From positions 434,001 through 498,000 of the forward strand of contig NZ_WKJD01000012.1 in the NCBI RefSeq assembly GCF_009674665.1: a stretch of DNA of 64,000 nt, written 5' to 3'. The translations under genes and the position numbers were made by a program. A model generated the notes under the pieces. The model saw only the letters and a program-made list of their open reading frames with translations. It searched no databases and was not told where the DNA came from. Positions 16,623 to 25,338 of the stretch are shown piece after piece. Position 1 is the stretch's first letter; the number at the start of each line of letters is the position of its first letter. Origin of the DNA: Agromyces kandeliae (GTDB lineage: Bacteria; Actinomycetota; Actinomycetes; Actinomycetales; Microbacteriaceae).

Positions 16623-17933
16623 TCAGTCGCCGGGTGCGACGACCTCGATCCGCATGACGAGGCCCGCGAAGGACACGGAGCCGGCGGGCGTGGTCCATGC
16701 CCGGGTGCCCGGCTCGCGGATCAGGGTCGTCCGGAACTGCGGCGACTCCTCGTGGCTGGTCCCGCTCCCGGCCCGCGCGCCGGACGCGACGACCTCGCGA
16801 GCGAGGTCGCGGAGCGTGTAGACGCCGCCGGCGCCCTCGAGCGAGTCCCAGACGTCGGTGCGCTCGGCGACCGGGCCGGCGGTCGGCCGGACCGCCGAGG
16901 AGCCGTCGGCCGCCATCGCGAGGCCGCGCCGGAGGTTGACCGAGTCGCCGGCGGTCGCGTAGCTCCAGCGCACGCCGGTCACGCCGCCGTCGGCTTCGCG
17001 TGCGCCGTTCAGGTCGAGCAGCGACGCTCCGTGCTCGCCGATCACGCGCCCGACGCCGGTCGCGCGGTCGAGGACGACCGCCGTCGTCTCGTCGACGCCG
17101 AGCACCAGGTCGTGGCCGGTCTCGAGGCCGAGCTCGACCGCGCGGCCCTGGCGGCCCCATGTGGTGAAGTGGCTGTCGATCTGGACGCCCTCGACGAAGC
17201 CGAAGCCGCCGGAGGGCAGGTACCCGAGCTCGGTCGGGTCGTCGAGGTATCCGGCCGTCGCGCCGTCGCGCCATGCTTCGTACGATTCGCCGCCGGTCAC
17301 CATGTCGGAGCCCTGCTGGATCGCGAGGCCGGCGCTGACGCCCGCGACGACGCCGCGGTCGGCGGCCGCACGGAGCGCGGTGAGGACCGCGGTGTCGGTG
17401 CACGACTCGAACGCCTCGAGCGGTGCCGGCTCGCAGTCCTGGAGGGTCCGGACGTAGCGCATCTGGTCACCGCCGCCGAAGAAGACGCCCGTGGCATCCG
17501 CGATCTCCGCGACGACGGCGGGGTCGTCCGCGCGATCGGGACGGTACTCGTCGCCGGGGTAGTCGACGGCGGTGTCGACGGGGACGGCGTACGTCTCGGC
17601 GCCGTACCGCTGGAACAGCTCGGAGTAGTACAGGCCGTTCGCCGCCGCGTTGTTGAGCGAGGAGTCGGCCGCCTGCTCCGGCGTGCGCGCCGAGCGCGCG
17701 GCAGCGGTCACGATCGCGATGCGCGCCTTCTCGGGGCCCGCGCCGTCCGGATCGGCCAGGTCGACCACCGCCCGGAGGATCTCGGCGTTCTCGTCGAGGT
17801 TGCCCCCGATGAGGACGGCGTGCGGGGTCGATGCCGGGTCGGCGGAACCCGGTGCCGCCGACGCCGGCGGAGCGATGGTCAGTGCGAGCGCGGCGGTGGT
17901 GCAGGCCGCGATCGACAGGGGAATGCGTCGCAT
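16623..17933 (-). CDS. secreted cyanophycinase-like peptidase (S51 family)
   Basis: A 436-residue secreted protein. Residues 1-27 form a Sec signal peptide ending ASA|A. The peptidase core shows cyanophycinase hallmarks: FFGGGDQMRYV near residue 151, the nucleophile elbow GVSAGLAI with Ser near residue 198, DSHFTTWGRQGR near residue 251, and LGVDETTAV near residue 280. Cyanophycinases cut the Asp-Arg polymer cyanophycin to beta-Asp-Arg dipeptides; secreted versions digest polymer released by other cells. The C-terminal 130 residues look like an additional domain. An AAGGAGG site precedes the ATG. It diverges from an amino-acid-type ABC operon that also encodes a peptidase and regulator. Activity on cyanophycin itself is inferred. 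Confidence 0.82.
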   Translation of the reverse strand: MRRIPLSIAACTTAALALTIAPPASAAPGSADPASTPHAVLIGGNLDENAEILRAVVDLADPDGAGPEKARIAIVTAAARSARTPEQAADSSLNNAAANGLYYSELFQRYGAETYAVPVDTAVDYPGDEYRPDRADDPAVVAEIADATGVFFGGGDQMRYVRTLQDCEPAPLEAFESCTDTAVLTALRAAADRGVVAGVSAGLAIQQGSDMVTGGESYEAWRDGATAGYLDDPTELGYLPSGGFGFVEGVQIDSHFTTWGRQGRAVELGLETGHDLVLGVDETTAVVLDRATGVGRVIGEHGASLLDLNGAREADGGVTGVRWSYATAGDSVNLRRGLAMAADGSSAVRPTAGPVAERTDVWDSLEGAGGVYTLRDLAREVVASGARAGSGTSHEESPQFRTTLIREPGTRAWTTPAGSVSFAGLVMRIEVVAPGD

Positions 17934-17954
17934 GGTGCCTCCTTGGAATTTCCA

Positions 17955-17986
17955 TTACAGAATCGTTCTGGTAGTGCCGGATGCTA
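17955..17986 (-). promoter_or_regulatory. promoter and operator candidate of the cyanophycinase-like gene
   Basis: TAGCAT (17986-17981) is a good minus-strand -10. Just downstream, over the expected transcription start, is the inverted repeat CAGAA-TCG-TTCTG (17958-17970). The flanking words TTACAG and TTCTGG occur again at the divergent promoter, which suggests a shared regulator. Confidence 0.45.
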
Positions 17987-18084
17987 ACGCACGATACGGG
18001 CCGGTGGAAGGGGTGCGCGCCGTTCGTCCGCCGAGCTCGTTGTGCATCCGTGATCGTTACAGCAAGAAAAATCTCTGGCATTTC

Positions 18085-18104
18085 TGGAACATCTGTTACA
18101 TACT
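18085..18104 (+). promoter_or_regulatory. promoter region of the ABC-peptidase operon
   Basis: An AT-rich island at about 18055-18105 carries an imperfect palindrome TGGAACA-TC-TGTTACA (18085-18100, six of seven positions match) overlapping -10 candidates TACATA (18097-18102) and CATACT (18099-18104). A weak -35, CTGGCA, lies at 18075-18080. The transcript leader would be about 40 bases. Confidence 0.4.
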
Positions 18105-18149
18105 CGGACGCACCCCGTTCCCGCCGCAGTGACCTAGAAGGGCTCGCAC

Positions 18150-19109
18150 ATGTTCGTTCCCACTCCCAGCAAGGCCGCGCTCCTCGTCGCCGCCCTCGCC
18201 GGCGCCACGCTCCTCGCCGGCTGCAGCGCCACCGCATCGTCGGCGGACCCCGTCGCGGAGGACGATGCGGTCGAGGTCGCCGGCATCGAGATCACCGTCG
18301 ACGAGGCCGCCGCCGATCTCCTCCCCGCCGAGATCGCGGAGGCCGGCGCCGTCAAGGTGGCCACCGACGCGCCGTACGCGCCGTTCGAGATGTTCATCGA
18401 GGAGGGCTCCGACGAGCTCACGGGCGTCGACGTCGACCTCGGGCACGCCATCGGCGCGAAGCTCGGCATCGACTTCGCCTTCGAGCAGCAGGCGTTCGAC
18501 GGCATCATCCCCGCCCTCCAGGCCGGCAACTTCGACGTCACCATCACGGCGATGACGTCGAGCGTCGAGCGCATGGAGGTGCTCACCTTCGTCGACTACT
18601 CGGCCTCCGGCACCGGCATCCTCACCACCGCAGGCAACCCCGAGGGCATCCGGAGCTTCCTCGACCTCTGCGGCGAGAGCGTCGCCGTGCAGGGTGCGAC
18701 CAGCCAGGTCGACCTCGTGAAGGAGGTCTGGCAGGGCGAGTGCGAGGCCGAGGGCCAGGGCCCGATCGAGCTCAGCGAGTTCCCGTCCGACGCCGACGCG
18801 CAGCTCGCGATCACGAGCGGCAAGGCGATCGCCTCGCTCCTCACCAAGCCCAGCGCCGGCTACGTGGCCAAGACGACGAACGACGGCGCCACGTTCGAGG
18901 TCGTCGAGGACCCGGACGCCCCGAACGGCTACGACGCGACGCTCAACGGCATCGGCGTCCTGAAGGGCGACGAGGGCCTCGCCGAGGCGATCCGGGCCGC
19001 GCTGCAGTCCCTCATCGACGACGGCACCTACGACGCCATCCTCGACCAGTACGGCGTGACCGGTATCGGCATCGACGAGGCCACGATCAACGGCGCCGCC
19101 GCCGAGTGA
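18150..19109 (+). CDS. amino-acid ABC transporter substrate-binding lipoprotein
   Basis: A 319-residue lipoprotein of the polar-amino-acid (SBP family 3) type. The signal peptide ends in the lipobox LLAGC near residue 25. The mature protein opens with [18 protein letters not shown] and contains [39 protein letters not shown] and [11 protein letters not shown], all standard for this family. It would capture an amino acid or a short peptide outside the membrane and hand it to the permease encoded next. An AGAAGGG site precedes the ATG. It leads an operon of five genes. Confidence 0.92.
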   Translation: MFVPTPSKAALLVAALAGATLLAGCSATASSADPVAEDDAVEVAGIEITVDEAAADLLPAEIAEAGAVKVATDAPYAPFEMFIEEGSDELTGVDVDLGHAIGAKLGIDFAFEQQAFDGIIPALQAGNFDVTITAMTSSVERMEVLTFVDYSASGTGILTTAGNPEGIRSFLDLCGESVAVQGATSQVDLVKEVWQGECEAEGQGPIELSEFPSDADAQLAITSGKAIASLLTKPSAGYVAKTTNDGATFEVVEDPDAPNGYDATLNGIGVLKGDEGLAEAIRAALQSLIDDGTYDAILDQYGVTGIGIDEATINGAAAE

Positions 19110-19147
19110 CGCCCTCGGGCACGCTCCCAACAGAAAGCACCGACCTC

Positions 19148-20140
19148 ATGACCGCAACGCAGCCGTCATCCACGGCGGCGCCCGAGGGACCCAGGACCCC
19201 CTCGGGCGCCCGCCCGGGCCCGATCGAAGCCGTGCCCGTCCGCCACCCGGGCCGTTGGATCGCCGCCGTCCTCGTCCTCGTCCTCGGCATCGGCGCGATC
19301 GCCTCGATCCTGCAGAACCCGAACCTCGACCTGCCCACGGTCGCGGAGTACCTGTTCAAGCCGTTGACCATCGACGGCGTGCTCATCACCATCTGGCTCA
19401 CCGTGGCCTCGATGATCATGGGCGTGTTCGGCGGCATCGTGGTCGCCGTCATGCGACTCTCGGCCAACCCGGTCCTCTCCGTCGCCGCGATGCTCTTCAT
19501 CTGGGTCTTCCGCGGCACCCCGCTGCTGCTCCAGCTCATCTTCTGGGGCTTCATCGGCGCCTTCATCCCGAAGATCGTCATCGGGATCCCGTTCACCTCG
19601 GTCGAGTTCTGGTCGTTCACGACGAGCGACCTCATCCCGGCGACCGTCGCCGCGCTCCTCGCCCTGGGCCTGAACGAGATGGCCTACGCCGCCGAGATCG
19701 TGCGCGCGGGCATCCAGTCCGTCGACCACGGGCAGAGCGAGGCCGCGCACTCGCTCGGCATGTCGCCCGCGAAGACCCTCCGCCGCGTCGTGCTGCCCCA
19801 GGCGATGCGCGTCATCATCCCGCCGATGGGCAACGAGACCATCACCATGCTGAAGAGCACCTCGCTCGTCGCCATCGTCGCGGGCGACGACCTCATGTCG
19901 AACATCCGCGAGGCCTACACGCAGAACTACAAGATCATCCCGCTGCTCATCGTCGCGGCGATCTGGTACCTCGCGCTCACGTCGATCCTCTCGATCCCGC
20001 AGATGTGGCTCGAGCGCCGTTACGGCCGGGGCTTCACCGGCGCCCGACCCACCATCGGGTCCCGCGTCGCCACGATCACGCAGGGCATCGCGCTGCCGAC
20101 GCGACCGTCGCGCGCGTCGAAGAAGGGAGCGGAGTCATGA
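19148..20140 (+). CDS. amino-acid ABC transporter permease
   Basis: A 330-residue HisM/GlnP-type permease. A hydrophilic N-terminal tail of about 38 residues precedes the first membrane helix; the conserved coupling loop [24 protein letters not shown] lies near residues 198-221 and [10 protein letters not shown] near residue 121. A single permease gene suggests a homodimeric channel. The ATG at 19148 is 38 bases after the substrate-binding gene. It overlaps the ATPase gene by ATGA. Confidence 0.92.
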   Translation: MTATQPSSTAAPEGPRTPSGARPGPIEAVPVRHPGRWIAAVLVLVLGIGAIASILQNPNLDLPTVAEYLFKPLTIDGVLITIWLTVASMIMGVFGGIVVAVMRLSANPVLSVAAMLFIWVFRGTPLLLQLIFWGFIGAFIPKIVIGIPFTSVEFWSFTTSDLIPATVAALLALGLNEMAYAAEIVRAGIQSVDHGQSEAAHSLGMSPAKTLRRVVLPQAMRVIIPPMGNETITMLKSTSLVAIVAGDDLMSNIREAYTQNYKIIPLLIVAAIWYLALTSILSIPQMWLERRYGRGFTGARPTIGSRVATITQGIALPTRPSRASKKGAES

Positions 20141-20943
20141 CCGCCACGATCCCGCAGGTCGCTCCCGCGGCATCCGTCGCCGACCGCCCGATGGTCGAGG
20201 CCGTCGAGGTGCACAAGCGCTTCGGCAACCTCGAAGTCCTGAAGGGCATCACCATGTCGGTCGAGCGCGGCCAGGTGGTCTGCCTCCTCGGCCCCTCGGG
20301 TTCGGGCAAGTCCACCTTCCTCCGGTGCATCAACCACCTCGAGCAGATCGACGCAGGCATGATCCGGGTCGCCGGTGAGACCGTCGGCTACCGCGAGAAG
20401 AACGGCAGGCTCCACGAGCTCCGCGAGAGGGAGGTCGCAGCGCAGCGCCGCAAGGTCGGCATGGTCTTCCAGAGGTTCAACCTCTTCCCCCACATGACCG
20501 CGCTCGAGAACGTCATCGAGGCGCCCACCCAGGTCGCCGGGCGGTCGAAGGCGGATGCCAAGGCGCAGGCCCGGCGACTGCTCGCCCAGGTCGGACTCGC
20601 CGACAAGGCCGACACGTACCCGGCGCAGCTCTCGGGAGGTCAGCAGCAGCGCGTCGCGATCGCACGCGCCCTCGCGATGGAGCCCGAGGTCATGCTCTTC
20701 GACGAGCCCACGTCCGCGCTCGACCCGGAGCTCGTGGGCGACGTGCTCGACGTCATGCGCGGCCTCGCCGAGAGCGGCATGACGATGATCGTCGTGACCC
20801 ACGAGATCGGCTTCGCCCGCGAGGTCGGCGACGTGGCGGTGTTCATGGACGGCGGGGTGGTCGTCGAGGCCGGCGACCCGACGCAGGTCCTCGTCGACCC
20901 CCGGGAGGAGCGCACCCGCGCGTTCCTCTCCAAGGTGCTCTGA
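20137..20943 (+). CDS. amino-acid ABC transporter ATPase
   Basis: A 268-residue GlnQ/HisP-type ATPase. It shows Walker [10 protein letters not shown], the HisP-type loop [18 protein letters not shown], signature LSGGQQQRV, Walker [15 protein letters not shown] and switch [12 protein letters not shown]. An insert of about ten residues lies before the Q-loop ([14 protein letters not shown]), seen in some members of this group. It drives import by the permease encoded upstream, with which it overlaps by four bases. It shares one base with the next gene (TGATG). Confidence 0.93.
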   Translation: MTATIPQVAPAASVADRPMVEAVEVHKRFGNLEVLKGITMSVERGQVVCLLGPSGSGKSTFLRCINHLEQIDAGMIRVAGETVGYREKNGRLHELREREVAAQRRKVGMVFQRFNLFPHMTALENVIEAPTQVAGRSKADAKAQARRLLAQVGLADKADTYPAQLSGGQQQRVAIARALAMEPEVMLFDEPTSALDPELVGDVLDVMRGLAESGMTMIVVTHEIGFAREVGDVAVFMDGGVVVEAGDPTQVLVDPREERTRAFLSKVL

Positions 20944-22184
20944 TGGCGCGGCTCATCACGCCGACCGACGCGGAGGCGCCGGCCGGCCGGCCGCAGGTCG
21001 CCCACCCGCCGACGTCCGCGGAACTCGTCGACGCGGCGAACGGACTCGACCGGCGCTTCCGCGACGACCTCGCCCGGATCGTCGGCATCGACTCGGGCTC
21101 CCACGATCCCGTCGGCGTGACGCGCGTCGCCGACTGGGCTGCCGGGGCCCTGCGCGGCGACGGGTTCGATGTCGAGGCGATCCCGACGCCCGACGTGGAC
21201 GGCCGGCGGTACGGCCCGGTCGTCGTCGGTCGCCGGAGGGGCGCGGGCTCGGCGCGTGTGGTCCTGTTCGCCCACCTCGACACGGTCTTCCCGGCGGGCA
21301 CCGCCGCCGAGCGGCCGTTCCGCGTCGTCGACGGCATCGCGAACGGCCCGGGGGTCTGCGACGATGCGGCGGGCGTCGCGGCGGCCCTCGCCGCGGCCCG
21401 CGTGCTCGACCGGCTCGCCTACGACGGATTCGGCGAGCTCCTCATCGTGTTCACCCCGGACGAGGAGGTCGGGTCGCCCGCGAGCCGCGAGATCCTCGCC
21501 GAGCTCGTCACGGGGGCGGATGCCGCGCTGTGCCTCGAGTGCGCGCGAGAGAACGGCGACCTCGTCGGCGCCCGCAAGGGCGTCGCCGACGTGCTCGTCA
21601 CCGTGCGCGGCCGGGCGGCGCACTCCGGCGTCGAGCCCGAGCGCGGGGTGAACGCCGCCGTCGAGGCGGCCCGTCTCGTGCTCGACCTGCAGGCGCTGTC
21701 CGGGTCAGTGCCGGGCCTGACCCTGAACGTCGGCCGCGTCGCAGCGGGCAGCCGGGCGAACATCGTCCCCGACATCGCCGAGCTGCACCTCGAGGTCCGC
21801 TCGGTCGGTCTCGGGGAACTCGTGGCGACGCTGGACGCGATCGACGAGCGGGCACGGCGTCCGTTCGTCGACGGCGCACGCATCGAGGTCGAGCGGCTCG
21901 ACGTCTGCCCACCGCTCGAGCGGGTCGCCACCGACGCGCTCGCCGAGCTCGCGCGGCGGGTCGGCGCCGACCTCGCGCTCGAGTTCGAGGTGGCCGCGAC
22001 CGGCGGTGCCTCCGACGCGAACTTCGTCGCCGCGCTCGGCGTGCCGACCCTCGACGGGCTCGGCCCGGTCGGCGGCGGGGACCACGGCATCGACGAGTGG
22101 CTCGACGTCGAAGGAGCGCCTGAGCGGATCGCGCTCCTCGCCGGGCTCGTCGTCGCGATCGCCGAGGGCGGCCCGATACGGTGA
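20943..22184 (+). CDS. M20-family metallopeptidase (carboxypeptidase G2-like)
   Basis: A 413-residue zinc peptidase of the M20 family. Metal-site motifs are in order: FAHLDTVFPAG (His and Asp), GPGVCDDAAG (bridging Asp, with DDAAG in place of the usual DMKGG), TPDEEVGS (catalytic and metal Glu), and the C-terminal GGGDHGIDEW His. The dimerisation domain lies between about residues 205 and 310. Relatives release glutamate or split dipeptides. No signal peptide is present, so it would act on imported substrates. Its place inside an uptake operon facing a secreted cyanophycinase-like enzyme suggests it splits imported aspartyl or glutamyl dipeptides. Confidence 0.88.
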   Translation: MARLITPTDAEAPAGRPQVAHPPTSAELVDAANGLDRRFRDDLARIVGIDSGSHDPVGVTRVADWAAGALRGDGFDVEAIPTPDVDGRRYGPVVVGRRRGAGSARVVLFAHLDTVFPAGTAAERPFRVVDGIANGPGVCDDAAGVAAALAAARVLDRLAYDGFGELLIVFTPDEEVGSPASREILAELVTGADAALCLECARENGDLVGARKGVADVLVTVRGRAAHSGVEPERGVNAAVEAARLVLDLQALSGSVPGLTLNVGRVAAGSRANIVPDIAELHLEVRSVGLGELVATLDAIDERARRPFVDGARIEVERLDVCPPLERVATDALAELARRVGADLALEFEVAATGGASDANFVAALGVPTLDGLGPVGGGDHGIDEWLDVEGAPERIALLAGLVVAIAEGGPIR

Positions 22185-23080
22185 GCACGGTGAAGGAGGT
22201 GGCCGTGGCAGCTGGCGAGGCACCGGTCCCGATGGCCGAGGCGATCCGCCGCGGCATGGCCGACTGCAGTCCCGCGGAGCGGAAGGTGGCGCGGGTGCTC
22301 CTGTCGTCGTACCCGTCCGCCGGATTCGAGACCGTCGCGAAGCTCGCCGCACGCGCGGGCGTGAGCGGCCCGACCGTCCTCCGGTTCGCGAATCGCCTCG
22401 GGTACCGCGGGTTCCCCGACTTCCAGCAGGCGCTCCGCGACGACCTCGACGAGCGCTCGGCGTCGCCGATCGACCTCTACGATCGACACCGCTCCGACCA
22501 GGGCGCGGACGCGGTCTCAGGACTCGAACGCGCCGCCTCGATCACCCGGGACACCCTGGACCGCACGTTCGATGCGCTCGTCCCGGGCGAGTTCGACCGG
22601 GCGGTCGACCTCCTGTGCGCACCGAGGACCCGCGTGCTCGTCGCCGGCGGTCGATTCAGCGGCCTGCTCGCGAAGGTCCTCGCCCAGCACCTCCAGCTCA
22701 TCCGCACGGGGGTCGCCGCGCTGCCCGAGCACGACGCCGGGCGCATCGAGGCGGTCGCCGGGCTCCGCCGAGGCGATGTCGTGGTCCTCTTCGACTATCG
22801 GCGGTACGAGGAGCCGACGCGACGCCTCGCGGCGGCGGCGCGCGAGCGCAAGGCGTCCGTCGTGCTGTTCACGGATGCCTGGCTCTCGCCGATCGCGAGC
22901 GAGGCCGACGTCGTGCTCCCGAGCGAGACCGATTCGCCGTCACCGGCCTTCGATGCGATGACCCCCGTGCTCGCGATCGTGGAAGCCGTGATCGCCGAGT
23001 GCTCGGAGCGGCTCGGGACCGCGGCATCCGCCCGCATGCGCGAGGTCGAGGACGCCGGTCGCGAGCTCGGCCTCTACTGA
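22181..23080 (+). CDS. RpiR-family regulator (HTH-SIS)
   Basis: A 299-residue RpiR/MurR-type regulator. The N-terminal helix-turn-helix is clear (SPAERKVARVLL, then LAARAGVSGPTVLRFANRLGYRGFPDFQ, about residues 26-85), followed by a SIS domain from about residue 125 (VLVAGGRFSGLLAK). SIS domains usually bind phosphosugars, so an RpiR protein in a peptide or amino-acid uptake operon is a little unusual. GTG at 22181 overlaps the peptidase stop as GTGA. It is last in the operon and is the obvious candidate to control both promoters in the 17934-18149 gap. Confidence 0.9.
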   Translation: MSTVKEVAVAAGEAPVPMAEAIRRGMADCSPAERKVARVLLSSYPSAGFETVAKLAARAGVSGPTVLRFANRLGYRGFPDFQQALRDDLDERSASPIDLYDRHRSDQGADAVSGLERAASITRDTLDRTFDALVPGEFDRAVDLLCAPRTRVLVAGGRFSGLLAKVLAQHLQLIRTGVAALPEHDAGRIEAVAGLRRGDVVVLFDYRRYEEPTRRLAAAARERKASVVLFTDAWLSPIASEADVVLPSETDSPSPAFDAMTPVLAIVEAVIAECSERLGTAASARMREVEDAGRELGLY

Positions 23081-23096
23081 TCGAGCGCCCGCCCCG

Positions 23097-23121
23097 CCCG
23101 TCGGGAGAACCGGCCGACGGG
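23097..23121 (+). terminator. hairpin after the RpiR gene
   Basis: Arms CCCGTCGG (23097-23104) and CCGACGGG (23114-23121) pair perfectly around a nine-base loop, 16 bases after the RpiR stop. No T-run follows. Confidence 0.5.
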
Positions 23122-23132
23122 ACCTGAGTCCC
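23119..23132. promoter_or_regulatory. DosR-like palindrome upstream of the multicopper oxidase
   Basis: GGGAC-CTGA-GTCCC has the same length and arms as the mycobacterial DosR (DevR) core GGGACTWWAGTCCC, differing only in the middle four bases. It ends 22 bases before a weak -10 candidate TAGAAC (23155-23160), close to where the -35 would be. Its left arm overlaps the right arm of the RpiR terminator by three bases. The match is suggestive, not proof. Confidence 0.35.
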
Positions 23133-23235
23133 TTCGCGGCATCGGAAGCGCCGATAGAACTGATGGCGACCCGACTCATACCGCCGCCGCCACCCTGCGC
23201 CCCCGCTCCGGCTCGATACCGAGGGGAACAGCAGG

Positions 23236-25338
23236 ATGTCAGAGGCGACGCCGACAGGGCGACCCATCAGTCGACGCACGTTCATCGCGGCCGCAGGGGC
23301 GGCCGGCGCGGGGTTCATGCTCTACGCGATGCTGCCGGGCGGCGAACGCGTGGCGCTCGCGCAGATCCCCGGCGGCACGCTGCCGCCGGGCGACGTGCCG
23401 AAGTTCATCACGCCGCTGCTCGTTCCGCCCGTCATGCCGCGGGCCGGGACGATCAACCGCAAGGGCGGCAAGCCGGCGGACTACTACGAGATCTCGGTGC
23501 GGCAGTTCCCGCAGCAGATCCTGCCGGTGGGCCTGCCGGCGACGACCGTCTGGGGCTACGGCGCAGTCTTGAGCGAGAGCAAGAAGGGGCTGCTCATCCA
23601 CAACGCCCCGTCGCTCACGATCGAGTCGAAGTGGGGCCGCCCGGTCCGGGTGAAGTGGATCAACGAACTCGTCGACGTCGACGGCAACGCCCTCCCGCAC
23701 CTGCTGCCCGTCGACCCCACGCTGCACTGGGCGAACCCGCCGGGCGGGGACGCCGGTCGCGACACGAGGCCGGTGTTCACCGGCGACACGCCCGGCCCGT
23801 ACACCGGGCCCGTCCCGCTCGTCACGCACCTGCACGGTGCGGTCGGCGTCGGCGACGAGAGCGACGGCTACGCCGAGGCGTGGTTCCTGCCCGCCGCCGC
23901 CGACATCCCGGCGGGGTATGCGACCGAGGGGACCTGGTACGACTTCTTCGCCGGCAAGGCTGCGGCCGCGTTCGGCGCGACCTGGGGCCCGGGCTTCGCG
24001 GAGTTCGAGTACCCGAACGACCAGCGGGAGTCCACGCTCTGGTACCACGACCACGCGCTCGGGATGACGCGCCTCAACGTCTACGCGGGGCCGGCCGGGT
24101 TCTTCATCGTCCGCGGGGGCCCGGACGGCGAGAAGGCCGTGCTCGACGCGCGGAACGGGGCGACCGCGGTGCTGCCGTCGCCCGCGCCGATGGAGGGCGA
24201 CAAGTTCCCGCCGAACAAGACGTACTTCGAGATCCCGATCGTCGTCCAGGATCGCTCGTTCAACTCCGACGGGTCGCTCTTCTACCCCGACACCCGGGAG
24301 TTCTTCGACGACATCGTCGGGCCGTACATCCCCGACGGCGAGTTCTCGCCGATCTGGCAGCCCGAGTTCTTCGGCAACATGCTCATGGTCAACGGCAACA
24401 CGTGGCCCTTCCACCAGGTGGAGCAACGCCGCTACCGCCTGCGGTTCCTCAACGGATGCCAGTCCCGGTTCCTGATCCTCGACTTCACCGCGATCCCGGG
24501 CGTCGAGGTCTGGCAGATCGGCAACGAGGGCGGGTTCCTCGCGTCGCCCGTGAACCTCACCGCGGACCACGGCAACCGGATGCTGCTGGGGCTCGCCGAG
24601 CGCGCCGACGTCATCGTCGACTTCACCAACGTGCCGGTCGGCGCCTACGTCCTGCAGAACGTCGGTCCGGACGAGCCGTTCGGCGGGGGCGAGCCGGACC
24701 TCGACTTCCCGAAGGCGGACCCGGACTCGACCGGCCAGGTCATGTCGTTCGTCGTCGGGCCCGCCCTGGCCGCCGACACGACCACCCCGCCGCAGTACCT
24801 CGTCCTCCCGCCGATCGCGCCCCTCCCGGCGGAGTCGGTGGTCCGGCCGCTCGCGCTCATCGAGAAGATGGCGGAGGGCCACAACGAGGAGGGCGACGTC
24901 TACGAGGGGCCCGCGGAGGCCCTGCTCGGCGACATCCAGTCGGGGGTCTGGATCGACCGGGTCTGGGCGGATCCGGTGACCGAGAACCCGGCGATCGGTG
25001 CGACCGAGGTCTGGGAGTTCGTCAACACGACGGGCGACGCGCATCCGATGCACGTGCACGAGGTCGTGTTCGAGGTCGTGAACCGCGAGGGCCTCGTCCT
25101 CGACGGCGGCGAGGTCGCCCAGCCGGTGCAGCCCGACGGCAACGTGCGGCCGCCCGAGCCGTGGGAGACCGGGTTCAAGGACACGGTCATCGCGTACCCC
25201 GGCGAGGTCACGCGCGTGCGCGCGACCTTCGTCAACCCCGGCCAGTACGTCTGGCACTGCCACATCGTCGAGCACGAGGACAACGAGATGATGCGTCCGT
25301 ACCGGATCGGTCCGGAGCAGCCGGGTCAGCCCGCCTGA
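23236..25338 (+). CDS. Tat-exported multicopper oxidase (CotA-like)
   Basis: A 700-residue multicopper oxidase of the CotA/bilirubin-oxidase type, which oxidises phenolic or metal substrates and reduces oxygen to water. The N-terminus has a Tat signal (SRRTFIAAAG near residue 12). All copper motifs are present: THLHG near residue 197, WYHDH near residue 270, HPMHVH near residue 602, and HCHIVEHEDNEMM near residue 674, where Cys binds type 1 copper and the trailing Met is the axial ligand. Export by Tat fits folding with copper in the cytoplasm. The ATG at 23236 has an AGGGGA site upstream. It overlaps the convergent hydrolase gene by 13 bases. Confidence 0.93.
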   Translation: MSEATPTGRPISRRTFIAAAGAAGAGFMLYAMLPGGERVALAQIPGGTLPPGDVPKFITPLLVPPVMPRAGTINRKGGKPADYYEISVRQFPQQILPVGLPATTVWGYGAVLSESKKGLLIHNAPSLTIESKWGRPVRVKWINELVDVDGNALPHLLPVDPTLHWANPPGGDAGRDTRPVFTGDTPGPYTGPVPLVTHLHGAVGVGDESDGYAEAWFLPAAADIPAGYATEGTWYDFFAGKAAAAFGATWGPGFAEFEYPNDQRESTLWYHDHALGMTRLNVYAGPAGFFIVRGGPDGEKAVLDARNGATAVLPSPAPMEGDKFPPNKTYFEIPIVVQDRSFNSDGSLFYPDTREFFDDIVGPYIPDGEFSPIWQPEFFGNMLMVNGNTWPFHQVEQRRYRLRFLNGCQSRFLILDFTAIPGVEVWQIGNEGGFLASPVNLTADHGNRMLLGLAERADVIVDFTNVPVGAYVLQNVGPDEPFGGGEPDLDFPKADPDSTGQVMSFVVGPALAADTTTPPQYLVLPPIAPLPAESVVRPLALIEKMAEGHNEEGDVYEGPAEALLGDIQSGVWIDRVWADPVTENPAIGATEVWEFVNTTGDAHPMHVHEVVFEVVNREGLVLDGGEVAQPVQPDGNVRPPEPWETGFKDTVIAYPGEVTRVRATFVNPGQYVWHCHIVEHEDNEMMRPYRIGPEQPGQPA

